Source of the DNA: Myxococcus xanthus
GTDB taxonomy: Bacteria > Myxococcota > Myxococcia > Myxococcales > Myxococcaceae
DNA length: 64,000 bases
Reading direction: 5' to 3'
NCBI RefSeq assembly: GCF_006402735.1
Contig: NZ_CP017174.1
Location: forward strand, 8,350,001 to 8,414,000
Shown here: piece by piece, positions 42,660 to 51,322 of the stretch
Position numbering within the stretch: the stretch's first letter is position 1
How the letters are laid out: the number at the start of each line of letters is the position of its first letter
The notes under the pieces: generated by a model
Database searches by the model: none
Told to the model about the DNA's origin: nothing
Seen by the model: only the letters and a program-made list of their open reading frames with translations
Translations under genes and position numbers: made by a program

Positions 42660-43406
42660 TCAGTACCCCGCGCTCAGCGTGCGCAGGTGCTGGAAGACGA
42701 GCACGGCCAGCACCAGCACCACGATGAAACCCACGCCCACCGCCACCGTCTTCAGGCGCCGGAAGACGCTGGGGGTTCCGGCGGGCTCCACCGATGACGG
42801 CACCACCAGGGTGGCCCTGCGCACCACCTCATCACGGCCCCGCCGGGCGACGGCATCGTCGGGCGCACGCGCCAGGCGGATCCGGTACAGCCGCCCCGCC
42901 ATGGCCAGCTCGCCCCGCCCCACCGCCAGCGTCATCAGCCGGTCATGGGCGTCCCAATCCTCCCAGCGCGCCGCCAGCTTGCGCCACGCGTCCGCCAGCA
43001 CGTCCGAGAGGGGATGCTCCTCGGGCTGGTAGTTGACGTAGACGAGCCCGCACTGCGGGCAGGACAGGGCCTCCTCGCGCCGAGGCGCCACACACTTGGG
43101 ACAGACGCCAGGGGGCGGCTCGAAGAGCGCGTCGTCCGTCAGCGGCACCGACTCCGAACGCACCACCCGCAGGGCCGGCGTCACTGGCGCGGAAGCGCTC
43201 CAGCTGTCGGAGGGCGGCTCCACCGGCACCGGCGCCGACCCCGCGGCGGGAGCAGCCCGCACCTCCGTTCGCGGCGCGGTGGTGGCCGGCGGACCCACGC
43301 GGCTGTCCACGCCGCAGCGGCCACACGTCACCACGAGTCCCCCGGCTTCCGTCCGGTAGGTCTCCAGCGGCACGAGCCGCTCGCACGCGTCACACTGGAA
43401 CTTCAT
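42660..43406 (-). CDS. Zinc-ribbon protein with a C-terminal membrane anchor
   Basis: The product has 248 residues. An N-terminal zinc ribbon (CDAC at 5-8, CGRC at 28-31) is followed by an Ala/Pro/Thr-rich linker. A second ribbon (CPKC and CPQC, with VYVNYQPEEHP after it) spans about 108-130. A helical region with TPR-like composition comes next. One transmembrane helix sits near the C-terminus (VAVGVGFIVVLVLAVLVF). The gene starts inside the stop of the M50 peptidase gene (ATGA). The architecture suggests a cytoplasmic, tail-anchored adaptor, and the M50 peptidase is the obvious partner. Confidence 0.72.
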   Translation of the reverse strand: MKFQCDACERLVPLETYRTEAGGLVVTCGRCGVDSRVGPPATTAPRTEVRAAPAAGSAPVPVEPPSDSWSASAPVTPALRVVRSESVPLTDDALFEPPPGVCPKCVAPRREEALSCPQCGLVYVNYQPEEHPLSDVLADAWRKLAARWEDWDAHDRLMTLAVGRGELAMAGRLYRIRLARAPDDAVARRGRDEVVRRATLVVPSSVEPAGTPSVFRRLKTVAVGVGFIVVLVLAVLVFQHLRTLSAGY

Positions 43407-44401
43407 GTCATCACCTGGCGCAGGGGAATGGGCATGGCGCAGCCGATGAGTGCCAGCAGGCACAGCGCGCAAATCCACTTCCGCAGTGGACTGAGCGGTG
43501 CCTGGGGTTCCACCACCTCGGGATGGCCGAAGCCTACCAGCTTGCTCGTCACCAGCAGCCATAAGCCCCAGGACGCGGTGACGAAAAGGGTGAGGACCAA
43601 CAGCACCAACGCCACCGCGCGGCCCACCCAGTGCGCGCGCCGGCCCCACAGCGCATAGGCCAGGTGCCCGCCGTCGAGCTGCCCCACGGGCATCAGGTTC
43701 AGCAGCGTGACGAGCAGCCCGAACCAGCCGGCGATGACCACCGGATGGACCAACACGTCCTTGCCCTCCGGGAGCGGTCCCAGGGCCAGGCGCGTCAGGC
43801 CCTGCATCAACAGGCTGTCACCGAAGAGCGTCTGCACGCCGTTGAAGGGTGTCTCCGGCGCGGGCGGCGCGTTGGTGACGCGGTCCATCACCCAGGTGAA
43901 GACGTCCCGGCCAATGGCCCACAGCGAGCCGTCCCCCGGGAAGGTGGTGGACGGGATGTCCGGCGCATCCACCACGGAGGAGTGAGCCAGCCCCCAGAAG
44001 AGGATGGGCAGGGCCACCACCAACCCCGCGAGCGGTCCCGCCGCGCCAATGTCCACCAGGGCGTTGCGGTTCGGGATGCGGTCGCGAATGCGGATGACGG
44101 CGCCCAGCGTGCCCACGCCGAGCACCGGCAGCGGGATGAAATAAGGCAGGGATGTTTCAACCCGGTGACAGCGCGCCAACACGTAGTGCCCCATCTCATG
44201 GGTCCCCAGGATGGCCAGCAGCGACAGGCTGAAGGCCAGCGCGCGGAAGGCCGCTTCGGGGGACACCTCTCCCAGTGAGTAGGGCCGCTGGAAATGGAAG
44301 TAGAGCAGGTACGAGGTGAAGGTGGTTCCTACCGTCAGCACCAGGAGCAACAGGTGCACCCAGTAACGCGGCGCGGGGCGGGCAGCGGAGACGGTATCCA
44401 T
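43403..44401 (-). CDS. Site-2-protease-like M50 membrane metallopeptidase
   Basis: The product has 332 residues, starting MDTVSAARPAPRYW. Six or so transmembrane helices are predicted. The zinc site is HEMGH (about residue 80) in ILGTHEMGHYVLARC, and the third ligand is in LLNLMPVGQLDGGHLAYAL near 245, both intact. There is no PDZ domain. Members cut membrane proteins inside the bilayer to release regulators, such as anti-sigma factors. It is translationally coupled to the zinc-ribbon membrane protein. Confidence 0.87.
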   Translation of the reverse strand: MDTVSAARPAPRYWVHLLLLVLTVGTTFTSYLLYFHFQRPYSLGEVSPEAAFRALAFSLSLLAILGTHEMGHYVLARCHRVETSLPYFIPLPVLGVGTLGAVIRIRDRIPNRNALVDIGAAGPLAGLVVALPILFWGLAHSSVVDAPDIPSTTFPGDGSLWAIGRDVFTWVMDRVTNAPPAPETPFNGVQTLFGDSLLMQGLTRLALGPLPEGKDVLVHPVVIAGWFGLLVTLLNLMPVGQLDGGHLAYALWGRRAHWVGRAVALVLLVLTLFVTASWGLWLLVTSKLVGFGHPEVVEPQAPLSPLRKWICALCLLALIGCAMPIPLRQVMT

Positions 44402-44493
44402 GAAGGGAGCCTCGAGGTTGGCTAGCAAGGGGAGATGTGCATTGCAACGCGCAGCCGCCCAACCGGACCGATACCGAGTGTCCCGGACGGACC

Positions 44494-44521
44494 TTGACAT
44501 GGAGTCGACATCTGCTACGAC
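44494..44521 (+). promoter_or_regulatory. Possible sigma70-type promoter for the small lipoprotein
   Basis: TTGACA (perfect -35) and TACGAC (three of six -10 matches, including TA at the start and A at position 5) are separated by 16 bases. It points toward the lipoprotein gene at 44613, leaving a leader of about 85 bases. The leader can form CTTGAA-GGT-TTCAAG and GGCCGG/CCGGCC stems. Confidence 0.4.
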
Positions 44522-44612
44522 CCCGCCCGCTTGAAGGTTTCAAGACAACGGCCGGTTGCCCTCCAAGGCGTCCGGCCACCACACAAGCATCCAATTCAAG
44601 AGGGGAAAGATC

Positions 44613-44960
44613 ATGAAGAAGCTCGTCCTGTCCGCCGTTGTCGCCAGCAGCATGGTTGCCTGCACCAGCGTTGAGAGCGCCGTTGTCTCCGGCACGGAGA
44701 TCGCCTCCAACGGTGAGGCCGTCGCCGTTGTTCAGGCCAACGCCCTGGGCCTGACCGCCATCTTCCACATCGTCGACATCGTGCAGAGCGACCTCGACAC
44801 CGTCATCAACAAGCTGCTCATCGCCGAGGCCAAGGCCATGGGCGCCTCCAAGGTGGAGCTGCTGACCGCGGGCACCACGGCCCGTCACGGCATCTACGCC
44901 CTGACCGGCACCATCATCGGCGTGACCAGCTCCAGCGCCGTGGGCGTGGCGGTCAAGTAG
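44613..44960 (+). CDS. Small lipoprotein of unknown function
   Basis: The product has 115 residues. The signal MKKLVLSAVVASSMVAC has lipobox MVAC. AGAGGGGAAAG precedes the ATG at good spacing. The mature part has two or three helices (ALGLTAIFHIVDIVQSDLDTVINKLLIAEAKAMGASKVELL) and a C-terminal stretch rich in Gly, Val and Ser. Codon use is less G/C-extreme and the ribosome site and terminator are strong, suggesting high expression. It resembles TRL-like lipoproteins in composition, but I cannot assign a family. Confidence 0.8.
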   Translation: MKKLVLSAVVASSMVACTSVESAVVSGTEIASNGEAVAVVQANALGLTAIFHIVDIVQSDLDTVINKLLIAEAKAMGASKVELLTAGTTARHGIYALTGTIIGVTSSSAVGVAVK

Positions 44961-44992
44961 TCCACACCGCGCAAGCCGCGCGGTTCATGCGG

Positions 44993-45027
44993 AAGGCCCC
45001 CTGGCGACAGGCGGGCCTTCTTGCTTT
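44993..45027 (+). terminator. Intrinsic terminator after the small lipoprotein
   Basis: AAGGCCC and GGGCCTT form a 7-base stem, followed directly by CTTGCTTTT. This is the only hairpin in the window with a convincing T-rich tail. It lies 33 bases past the stop codon and only 12 bases before the next ATG. Confidence 0.75.
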
Positions 45028-45038
45028 TGTGCCCTCCC

Positions 45039-45842
45039 ATGCGTGAACGCCTCCTCCTGTTGTGTGCCCTGACGGCCCTCACCGGCTGCCCCAAGAAGGG
45101 CGGCGATGACACGGCCACGCTGCTGCCCGAAGTCAAAGCCGGGCTCGCCGCCCGCGAAGCGAAGCTGAAGAGCTACCGCATCGCCGGCACCGTGCAGGAC
45201 GCGGGGCTGGAGCCGGTGACGTTCACCTTCGAATACCGCGCGCCGCAGCGCCTGCGTGGCACGCTGGGCCCGCCCGCCTCGCGCACCTTCGCGTGGGACG
45301 GCGCGCACTTCTTCCAGCAGCTCGACGGGGAGAAGCGCTTCAGCACCTTCACCTCGGAGCTGCCGCCCGCGAAGCTCGCCGGCTTCCTGTCGGAGACGTT
45401 CCACCCCTTCATGCCGGAAGGCTTCCGGACGCCGCTCTTGCTGAGCCACGCGACGGTCCGCCGCGCCACGCACCCGCTGGCGCCGCAGGCGGTGGAGCTG
45501 GTGCAGAAGCTGGAGGGCGACGCCGCGGGACTGGAGATGGTCTACGTGCTGCGCTGGCCCCAGCTGGACTTCCTGGGCCGGCGCACCGTCTCACCAGACG
45601 GCGCCGCGGCCGAGGAGCGCGTGGAGGAGGAGCACTGCGACGCGGCCTTGTCGCTGTGCGTGCCCAAGCGCCTTGGCCGGTGGCAGGGAGGCAAGCGCGT
45701 GGGCGAGACGGTGCTCACGCGCGTGGAGCTGAACGCGGCCCTGCCCAACGACGGCTTCACCCTCACCGCCCCCGAAGGCTACGACGTACAGACGCGGACA
45801 TTGGTGGAGTCCACCCCCGCCACCCAGCCCACGGACGGTTGA
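45039..45842 (+). CDS. LolA/LolB-like lipoprotein
   Basis: The product has 267 residues. The signal MRERLLLLCALTALTGC has lipobox LTGC. The mature protein starts with a helix (EVKAGLAAREAKLKSYRIAG). Repeated antiparallel strands follow (VTFTFEYRAPQRLRGTLG, RTFAWDGAHFFQQLDGEKRF), as in the LolA/LolB open barrel that binds lipids. It lacks clear LolA-specific residues, so it may bind a lipid or act as an envelope sensor. The intrinsic terminator 12 bases upstream implies its own promoter overlaps that terminator or that read-through occurs. The HAD gene follows after 46 bases. Confidence 0.68.
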   Translation: MRERLLLLCALTALTGCPKKGGDDTATLLPEVKAGLAAREAKLKSYRIAGTVQDAGLEPVTFTFEYRAPQRLRGTLGPPASRTFAWDGAHFFQQLDGEKRFSTFTSELPPAKLAGFLSETFHPFMPEGFRTPLLLSHATVRRATHPLAPQAVELVQKLEGDAAGLEMVYVLRWPQLDFLGRRTVSPDGAAAEERVEEEHCDAALSLCVPKRLGRWQGGKRVGETVLTRVELNAALPNDGFTLTAPEGYDVQTRTLVESTPATQPTDG

Positions 45843-45888
45843 CCGCCAACCCCGGCATCCCCACCTTCGGGGCCGAGGGACAAGGCAC

Positions 45889-46605
45889 ATGGTGGAAAAC
45901 GTCATCTTCGACGTGGATGGAACCCTGGTGGATTCGGTGGACGAGCACGCCGAGGCATGGCGGCGCGCCTTCCTTCACTTCGGCCGGGACATCCCGTTCG
46001 CACACGTGCGCAGCCAGATTGGCAAGGGCGCCGACCAGCTCATCCCCGTCTTCTTCAACGACGAGGAAGTGGAGCGCTTCGGCAAGGAGTTGGACGAATA
46101 CCGCGGCAAGCTGTTCCTGGACGAGTTCCTGCCGAAGGTGCGTCCCTTCCCCCGGGTACGGGAGCTCTTCCAGCGGCTGCGCGCGGGCGGCATCCGCATC
46201 GTGCTGGCCTCCAGCGCGAAAGAGCAGGAGCTGAAGCACTACGTGAAGCTGTGCGGCATCGAAGGCCTGTTCGAGGCGAAGACGAGCACGGACGAGGTGG
46301 ACAAGAGCAAGCCCCACCCGGACATCTTCGAGGCCGCAATGGCGCGGCTGGGCAAGCCTTCTCCGGACGTGACAGTCGTCGTGGGCGACACGCCCTATGA
46401 CGCGCTCGCCGCCAACAAGTTGAGCCTGCCCTCCGTGGGCGTGCTCGCTGGCGGCTTTCCTCCGGATGACCTGCGCGCCGCGGGCTGCCGCACGCTGGTG
46501 AAGGACCCGGCGGCGCTGCTCGCGCGCTACGAGGCGTCCCGGCGCGAATGGCCCTGGAACGAGTCCGACACCAGCCAGGTGGCCAAGGACGACGAGCGGC
46601 GCTGA
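45889..46605 (+). CDS. HAD-superfamily phosphatase (beta-phosphoglucomutase/phosphoglycolate-phosphatase-like)
   Basis: The product has 238 residues. Motif I is FDVDGTLVDS (nucleophile Asp8, acid/base Asp10), followed by an alpha-helical cap of type C1. Motif II is LASSAKEQE, motif III the Lys in KSKPHPDIFEAA, and motif IV VVGDTPYDALAA. The C-terminal 25 residues are a charged extension. Small cytoplasmic phosphosugar or phosphoglycolate phosphatase activity is likely; the exact substrate is not visible. Confidence 0.88.
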   Translation: MVENVIFDVDGTLVDSVDEHAEAWRRAFLHFGRDIPFAHVRSQIGKGADQLIPVFFNDEEVERFGKELDEYRGKLFLDEFLPKVRPFPRVRELFQRLRAGGIRIVLASSAKEQELKHYVKLCGIEGLFEAKTSTDEVDKSKPHPDIFEAAMARLGKPSPDVTVVVGDTPYDALAANKLSLPSVGVLAGGFPPDDLRAAGCRTLVKDPAALLARYEASRREWPWNESDTSQVAKDDERR

Positions 46606-46620
46606 AGCCGCGCCCCCGCC

Positions 46621-46650
46621 CTTCCCCACCCCACGAGAGGGATGGGGAAG
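46621..46650. terminator. Hairpin between convergent HAD and histone-tail genes
   Basis: CTTCCCCA and TGGGGAAG are perfectly complementary 8-base arms around a 14-base loop, in the 55-base gap between two genes that face each other. It could serve both directions. No T-run is present. Confidence 0.45.
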
Positions 46651-46660
46651 CGGCGGCGTG

Positions 46661-47143
46661 CTAGCTGCGGGTGCGGCTGCGCGAGCCGCGGCTGCTGGTT
46701 CCGCGACGCGTCCCGCTCCGGGACTTGGAAGCAGGCCGCTTCGCGGTGGTGGTGCGACGGGCGGTGGCGCGACGGGCCGCGGTGCCCTTGGCGGCGGTGG
46801 ACTTGGAACCCGAACGCGTCGCTCGAGCAGTGGGCTTGCGCGTGCGGCCCGTGGCGGCGGTGGCGCGGCGACGGGTGCCGGCGCGCTTCGCGGCGGTGGC
46901 CTTGCCTCCCTTGCGGCCCGCCTTGCGCGCGTTCTTCCGCGCCAGGGGACGGCTGCGCGCGACCTTGGCCTTGCTGCCCGAGCCGCCCTTCTTCATCCCG
47001 CCGCCCGTGAGCTTGTTCACGGTGGCCCAGGCCCGGGACTCGGCCGTCTCGTCGGAGGCGCCGCGCTTCTCGTAGCCCTCTTCGATGTGCTCAGCCATCC
47101 GCTTCTGCTTCGCCGTGTACTTCGCCTTGCTTCCTCGTGCCAT
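46661..47143 (-). CDS. Histone-H1-like basic protein with a conserved N-terminal module
   Basis: The product has 160 residues. The first 50 (MARGSKAKYTAKQKRMAEHI then EEGYEKRG, AESRAWATVNKLTGGG) match a small module often labelled plasmid-stabilisation-like in proteobacteria. That label is probably misleading. From about residue 55 the chain is nearly all Ala, Arg, Lys, Gly, Ser and Thr (KATAAKRAGTRRRATA, ARRTTTAKRPASKSRSG), giving a very high positive charge. It is most likely a nucleoid-associated DNA-binding protein. The ATG at 47143 is used because the module starts there. Compare DifB, which has the same type of tail on a different domain. Confidence 0.75.
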   Translation of the reverse strand: MARGSKAKYTAKQKRMAEHIEEGYEKRGASDETAESRAWATVNKLTGGGMKKGGSGSKAKVARSRPLARKNARKAGRKGGKATAAKRAGTRRRATAATGRTRKPTARATRSGSKSTAAKGTAARRATARRTTTAKRPASKSRSGTRRGTSSRGSRSRTRS

Positions 47144-47415
47144 GCGACTTGCTCTCCAGGCCTGACTGACACCTGCATGGGGCCAGCTCCAGCGCAGAGG
47201 TGAGCAGTCACCCACCCATCCGGAAGCGCGCAGCCGGATGGACCTGTTCACCCGGCGACGCACGCATGCATGCCCACGTGGCACCCGACATCGGGAATGC
47301 ACCGGAGCACGGGGCGACTCGCGGCGAGGGTGCGCGCACGACACCGCCTCGCATCCCGCTGGCCGGACGGACCGTGCGTGCACAGATTGGCGGGCGACAC
47401 GAAAGAGGAGGCACC

Positions 47416-48387
47416 CTGGAACCCGCCCTCATCAAGCCCCCATGCAGGCCCGTCCTGGATGACGGCCCCGCGGTGTTGGTGGTGAACACGCGCTCGCGTT
47501 CAGGGCGTGAGGCCTTCCAGGCCGCCAGGGAAACGCTCGTGGCGCGGGGCGTCTCCATCGTCGAATGCCACGCGCTGTCCCGAGCGGTTCGGCTGGACGC
47601 GGTGGTGGAGCGGATGGTGGCACGGGGCACCCGCCGCCTCATCGTGGGAGGAGGCGACGGCACCCTGAGCCGCGCGGTGGTCCGGCTGCTGGGCCGCGAC
47701 GTGACGCTGGGCGTCCTCCCGCTGGGCACTGGCAACGACTTCGCGCGCTCGCTGGGAATCCCGCCCGACATCGAGGCCGCCTGTGACGTCATCGCCCAGG
47801 GCTACACGGCCCGCGTGGACGTGGGCCTGGCCAATGGGCGCCCCTTCCTCAACGCGGCCAGCCTGGGACTTGCCACCGGCATCGCCAAGCGGCTGACGAA
47901 GCGGCTGAAGCAGCGCGCGGGCAAGCTGGCCTACCCCGTGGCGGCCGCGGCGGAGATGAAGGACCTGCGCCCCTTCCACATCCGGCTGAAGGCGGATGAC
48001 CAGGAGCTGGCGCTGGACGTGCTGCAGCTGGTGGTGGGCAACGGCCTCTACCACGGCGCCGGAAACATGGTGGCGCCCGATGCCCGGCTGGATGACCGGC
48101 GGCTGGACATCTACGCCATCGCCGCGCCCTCCGCCGCGTCGGGGCACGAAGGCACCGGCCTGGGCCAGCTCCAGGACATCGCCACGTTGATGCGGGTGGC
48201 CCTGTCCCTGCGCTCAGGCGAGCACGTTGAGCACCCCGCTGTCACCGCCCTGCGCGCCGCGCGGCTCTACGTGGAGGCCGACCCCGTTCAGGAGGTGAAC
48301 GCGGACGGCGAGCTCGTGGGCAAGACACCCATGCGCTTCGAGGTGGCCCCCGCGGCCCTGCGCGTCTACGCGCCCGCGCCCTCCTGA
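47416..48387 (+). CDS. Diacylglycerol-kinase-family lipid kinase
   Basis: The product has about 323 residues if it starts at a CTG that has AGAGGAGG five bases upstream. No ATG or GTG near the domain start has such a site; an in-frame ATG at 47266 would add 50 residues without similarity. The DAGK catalytic domain starts AVLVVNTRSRSG and includes VGGGDGTLSRAV (GGDGT nucleotide site) and LPLGTGNDFARSLGI. The C-terminal beta domain has NGLYHGAGNMVAPDARLDDR and VNADGELVGKTPMRFEV. The enzyme phosphorylates diacylglycerol or a related lipid at the inner membrane. Confidence 0.83.
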   Translation: MEPALIKPPCRPVLDDGPAVLVVNTRSRSGREAFQAARETLVARGVSIVECHALSRAVRLDAVVERMVARGTRRLIVGGGDGTLSRAVVRLLGRDVTLGVLPLGTGNDFARSLGIPPDIEAACDVIAQGYTARVDVGLANGRPFLNAASLGLATGIAKRLTKRLKQRAGKLAYPVAAAAEMKDLRPFHIRLKADDQELALDVLQLVVGNGLYHGAGNMVAPDARLDDRRLDIYAIAAPSAASGHEGTGLGQLQDIATLMRVALSLRSGEHVEHPAVTALRAARLYVEADPVQEVNADGELVGKTPMRFEVAPAALRVYAPAPS

Positions 48388-48466
48388 AGTTTCGGTTCAC
48401 TGCGAGGCTGGCCTACACTGTGGGCAGCCGCGACGGCGACGGCCGGACGCGGGGGAGGCCGAGCCC

Positions 48467-51316
48467 GTGCGCCATCGAACCCCCTTCTTGATTGCCTTGT
48501 GCCTGGCCATCGCGGCGGTGCTGCTGCTGTGGTTCCGCATGCCCGTCCCCGCGGCCCCCGCCGACGCGCGCCCGGAGGCCGCGGCGTTGACCGCGCCAGC
48601 GCCCGTCACCAGCGGCGCCCAGTCCCGCGCCAGCACGCCGCCCACCCCGCCGCTGGAGACCGCCCCCAACGCCGAGCTGGGCGCCTTCGTGGTGCGCGTG
48701 GTGGACGCCCAGGGCCCCGTGACGGGCGCGCGCGTGCGGGCCTACCTGCGGGTGGGCGCGGACGGCACCGGGGCCACGCCGTGGCGCCGCGCGGGTGACG
48801 GCACCACGGCGGACGGCGGCGTGCTCCGCCTGCCCGCGGCCCCCGGCGACTACCTGCTGTCCGCGCATGCGCCAGGCCACGGCCCCGTGCGGATGGAGGC
48901 CACGCGGCCGCTCGGCGAGGCGGAGACGGCCGTCGAGCTGCGCCTGCCCGACGGCGTGACGCTGAGTGGGCGCACCGTGGCGGAAGGGCGCGAGGAGCCG
49001 GTGCCGCTCGCCTCACTGAGGCTGCGGCCCTACCCCGGGACGCCCACGGCCTGGGCGGCCCCCACCGGCTTGCCGGAAGAAGCGGCGGAGACGACGAGTG
49101 ACGCCCAGGGCCGCTTCGCCTTCACGCAGCTGGCGGCCGGACGCTACGAGCTCACCGCCGAGGCGCCGGGCTTCAGCCGCCGCACCTTGCGCCTGCTCCA
49201 GGTGCCGCAGGCCGGTGAAGTCGTCGTGGGGCTCTGGGGCGCGAGCACCCTGGAGGGCTTCGTCGTCGACGCGAAGGGGCAGCCCGTCGCGGACGCGGAG
49301 GTGGTGGCGACGGGAGGCACCGCGCCGGTGCGCGTCACCACCGGGGAAGGTGGCGGCTTCGCGCTGGAGGTCAACGCGGGGACGTGGGTCGTGTCCGCGC
49401 GCCGAGGGGACCAGCTGGGCCGCGTGCCGGGGCCGCTGTCCGTCGCGCCAGGCGAGACGCTGCGCGGGCTCGTGGTGACGCTGGGCGCGGCCAGTGGCCT
49501 GACGGGCACGGTGTCCACGGTGGAGGGCGCGCCGGTGCGCGGGGCCATCCTGGTGGCGTCTCCCGCGGGCGGCCAGGGCGAGCTGGGCCGGTCGGCGTCC
49601 GAGGACGATGGCGGGTGGCGGATGGACGTCCCTCCCGGCGAGTACGACGTGACGGTGCGCGCGGCGGGGATGACGGGCCGCGTGTTCGAAGCCGTGGTGG
49701 TGAACCCGGGCGGCCACACGCCCCTGGACGTGCGGCTGGAGCCCGCGACGGCGGCGCTGGAAGGCCTGGTGGTGGACTCGGAGGGACGGCCGCTGGAAGG
49801 CGCGCAGGTGCGCGCCGAACCGGAGTCCTTCTCTGGCGTGGCGCACACGGCGCTCACCGACGCCGAGGGCGCCTGGAAGCTGGAGGGACTGGAAACGGGG
49901 CCCACCTCCGTGCGCGCGCGGCGCGAGGGCTCGCAGCGGTGGACGTCCCGCATGGAGACGCTGAAGGCGGGAGTCGTCACCCGCGTGGACTTCACCCTGG
50001 CGGACTCCGGCTCCGTGTGGGGGCAGGTGACGCGCGCGTCGGGCGGGCCGCTGACCGAGCCCGCGCTGGTCCACGCAGTGCCTCGGGGCGGCTCGGGCAC
50101 GGCCTCCACGGAAACGGATGCACAGGGCCAGTTCCAGCTGGAATTGCCCGCGGGCGTCTACCAACTGGTCGCGCTGCTCCACCAGACGCCCGCCATCTAC
50201 TTCCACATGGAGAGCGACCCGTTCGTGACGGTGCCTTCAGGCGGCGCCGTGCGGCAGGACCTGCTGTTGAAGGAGGACTCCGTGTTGTCCGGCGTCGTGC
50301 TGGAGCCCTCCGGGGTGCCCAGCCCGCTGGCCATCGTGGCCGCCATCCAGGGCGGGGACTTCCCCATGACGCGCAAGGAGCGCGCGGACGAGTCGGGCCA
50401 GTTCGCCATGCCGCCGCGCCCCCAGGGCGCCCAGCCCCTGGAGCTGGTGGCCCACAACGCGGGGCGCGTGGGGCGGCTGCCCGCCGCGCATGAGGACCAG
50501 GCGCCGCTCACGGTGCGGCTGGAGCCCGCGGCCACCCTGCGCGGGCGCGTGGTGGCGGGCAGCGGCGCGGCTCCGGATGGCTTCGTCCTGGAGCTGCTCG
50601 AGGCCAACGGTGAGGCCCTGCCCTGGGCCGGCGCCTGGCCCACCACGCGGCGCTTCGCTGGCAGCACCTTCGTGCTTCCAGACGCGCCCGCCCAGGCGCT
50701 GAAGGTGACGGTGCGCACCGAGGACGGCCGCACGGGCGAAGCCCAGGTGACGCTGCGGCCCGGGGGCACCTCGGACGTGGAGGTGCCGCTCACCGGCGGC
50801 GTGGCGTCCATCTCCGGGCGCGCGGTGTGGAGCAAGGGGGGCGGCCCTGCGCCAGGGGTGGCGGTGTTCCTCGACAAGGCCGTGGGTGGGCGCCCGGATG
50901 CCTTCACCGGGCAGGACGGACGCTTCCGCCTGAGCGACGTGCGCCCGGGCATCCACACCGTGCGGCTGCTGCCGCCGGAGGGCCGCGTGGAGACGCGCAC
51001 CGTGAAGGTGGCGGAGGCGGAGGCCACCGACGTGGGTGACGTCACGGTGTCCCCGCGCCGGGCCACGCCGGGCACGCTGGGCGCGGGCTTCAGCGAGGAC
51101 CGGGGCCACGTCGCCTTCGCGTGGCTGACGCCGGACGGGCCCGCGGCGCGCGCGGGCGTCAACGTGGGGGACCGGCTGGTGGCGGTGGATGGCCAGGTGG
51201 TGCGCGACAGCACGGAGGCGGAGTCCCGCACCCGGGGTGCGCCCGGCACGCCCGTGCGGCTCCACGTCCGGCGCGCGAATGGTGAGCAGGAGGTGCTCGT
51301 CACCCGCGCGGAGTGA
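48467..51316 (+). CDS. Large anchored protein of CarboxypepD-regulatory-like Ig repeats with a C-terminal PDZ domain
   Basis: The product has 949 residues from a GTG with GGGGGAGG upstream. One N-terminal helix (LIALCLAIAAVLLLWF) anchors or exports it. A Pro/Ala spacer is followed by about nine beta-sandwich modules of 80-90 residues. These carry patterns such as LEGFVVDAKGQPVADAEVVA, LEGLVVDSEGRPLEGAQVRA and ISGRAVWSKGGGPAPGVAV, typical of carboxypeptidase-regulatory-like Ig folds. The last 80 residues form a PDZ domain (GHVAFAWLTPDGPAARAGVNVGD, LVAVDG). No protease domain is present. It is probably a periplasmic or surface scaffold. It is convergent with hrcA with a gap of six bases. Confidence 0.83.
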   Translation: MRHRTPFLIALCLAIAAVLLLWFRMPVPAAPADARPEAAALTAPAPVTSGAQSRASTPPTPPLETAPNAELGAFVVRVVDAQGPVTGARVRAYLRVGADGTGATPWRRAGDGTTADGGVLRLPAAPGDYLLSAHAPGHGPVRMEATRPLGEAETAVELRLPDGVTLSGRTVAEGREEPVPLASLRLRPYPGTPTAWAAPTGLPEEAAETTSDAQGRFAFTQLAAGRYELTAEAPGFSRRTLRLLQVPQAGEVVVGLWGASTLEGFVVDAKGQPVADAEVVATGGTAPVRVTTGEGGGFALEVNAGTWVVSARRGDQLGRVPGPLSVAPGETLRGLVVTLGAASGLTGTVSTVEGAPVRGAILVASPAGGQGELGRSASEDDGGWRMDVPPGEYDVTVRAAGMTGRVFEAVVVNPGGHTPLDVRLEPATAALEGLVVDSEGRPLEGAQVRAEPESFSGVAHTALTDAEGAWKLEGLETGPTSVRARREGSQRWTSRMETLKAGVVTRVDFTLADSGSVWGQVTRASGGPLTEPALVHAVPRGGSGTASTETDAQGQFQLELPAGVYQLVALLHQTPAIYFHMESDPFVTVPSGGAVRQDLLLKEDSVLSGVVLEPSGVPSPLAIVAAIQGGDFPMTRKERADESGQFAMPPRPQGAQPLELVAHNAGRVGRLPAAHEDQAPLTVRLEPAATLRGRVVAGSGAAPDGFVLELLEANGEALPWAGAWPTTRRFAGSTFVLPDAPAQALKVTVRTEDGRTGEAQVTLRPGGTSDVEVPLTGGVASISGRAVWSKGGGPAPGVAVFLDKAVGGRPDAFTGQDGRFRLSDVRPGIHTVRLLPPEGRVETRTVKVAEAEATDVGDVTVSPRRATPGTLGAGFSEDRGHVAFAWLTPDGPAARAGVNVGDRLVAVDGQVVRDSTEAESRTRGAPGTPVRLHVRRANGEQEVLVTRAE

Positions 51317-51322
51317 GGCCCG

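Noticed and set aside
46661-47143. A plasmid stabilisation or toxin-antitoxin gene
   Set aside because: The label comes from legacy annotation of the N-terminal module; no partner gene or toxin fold is present.
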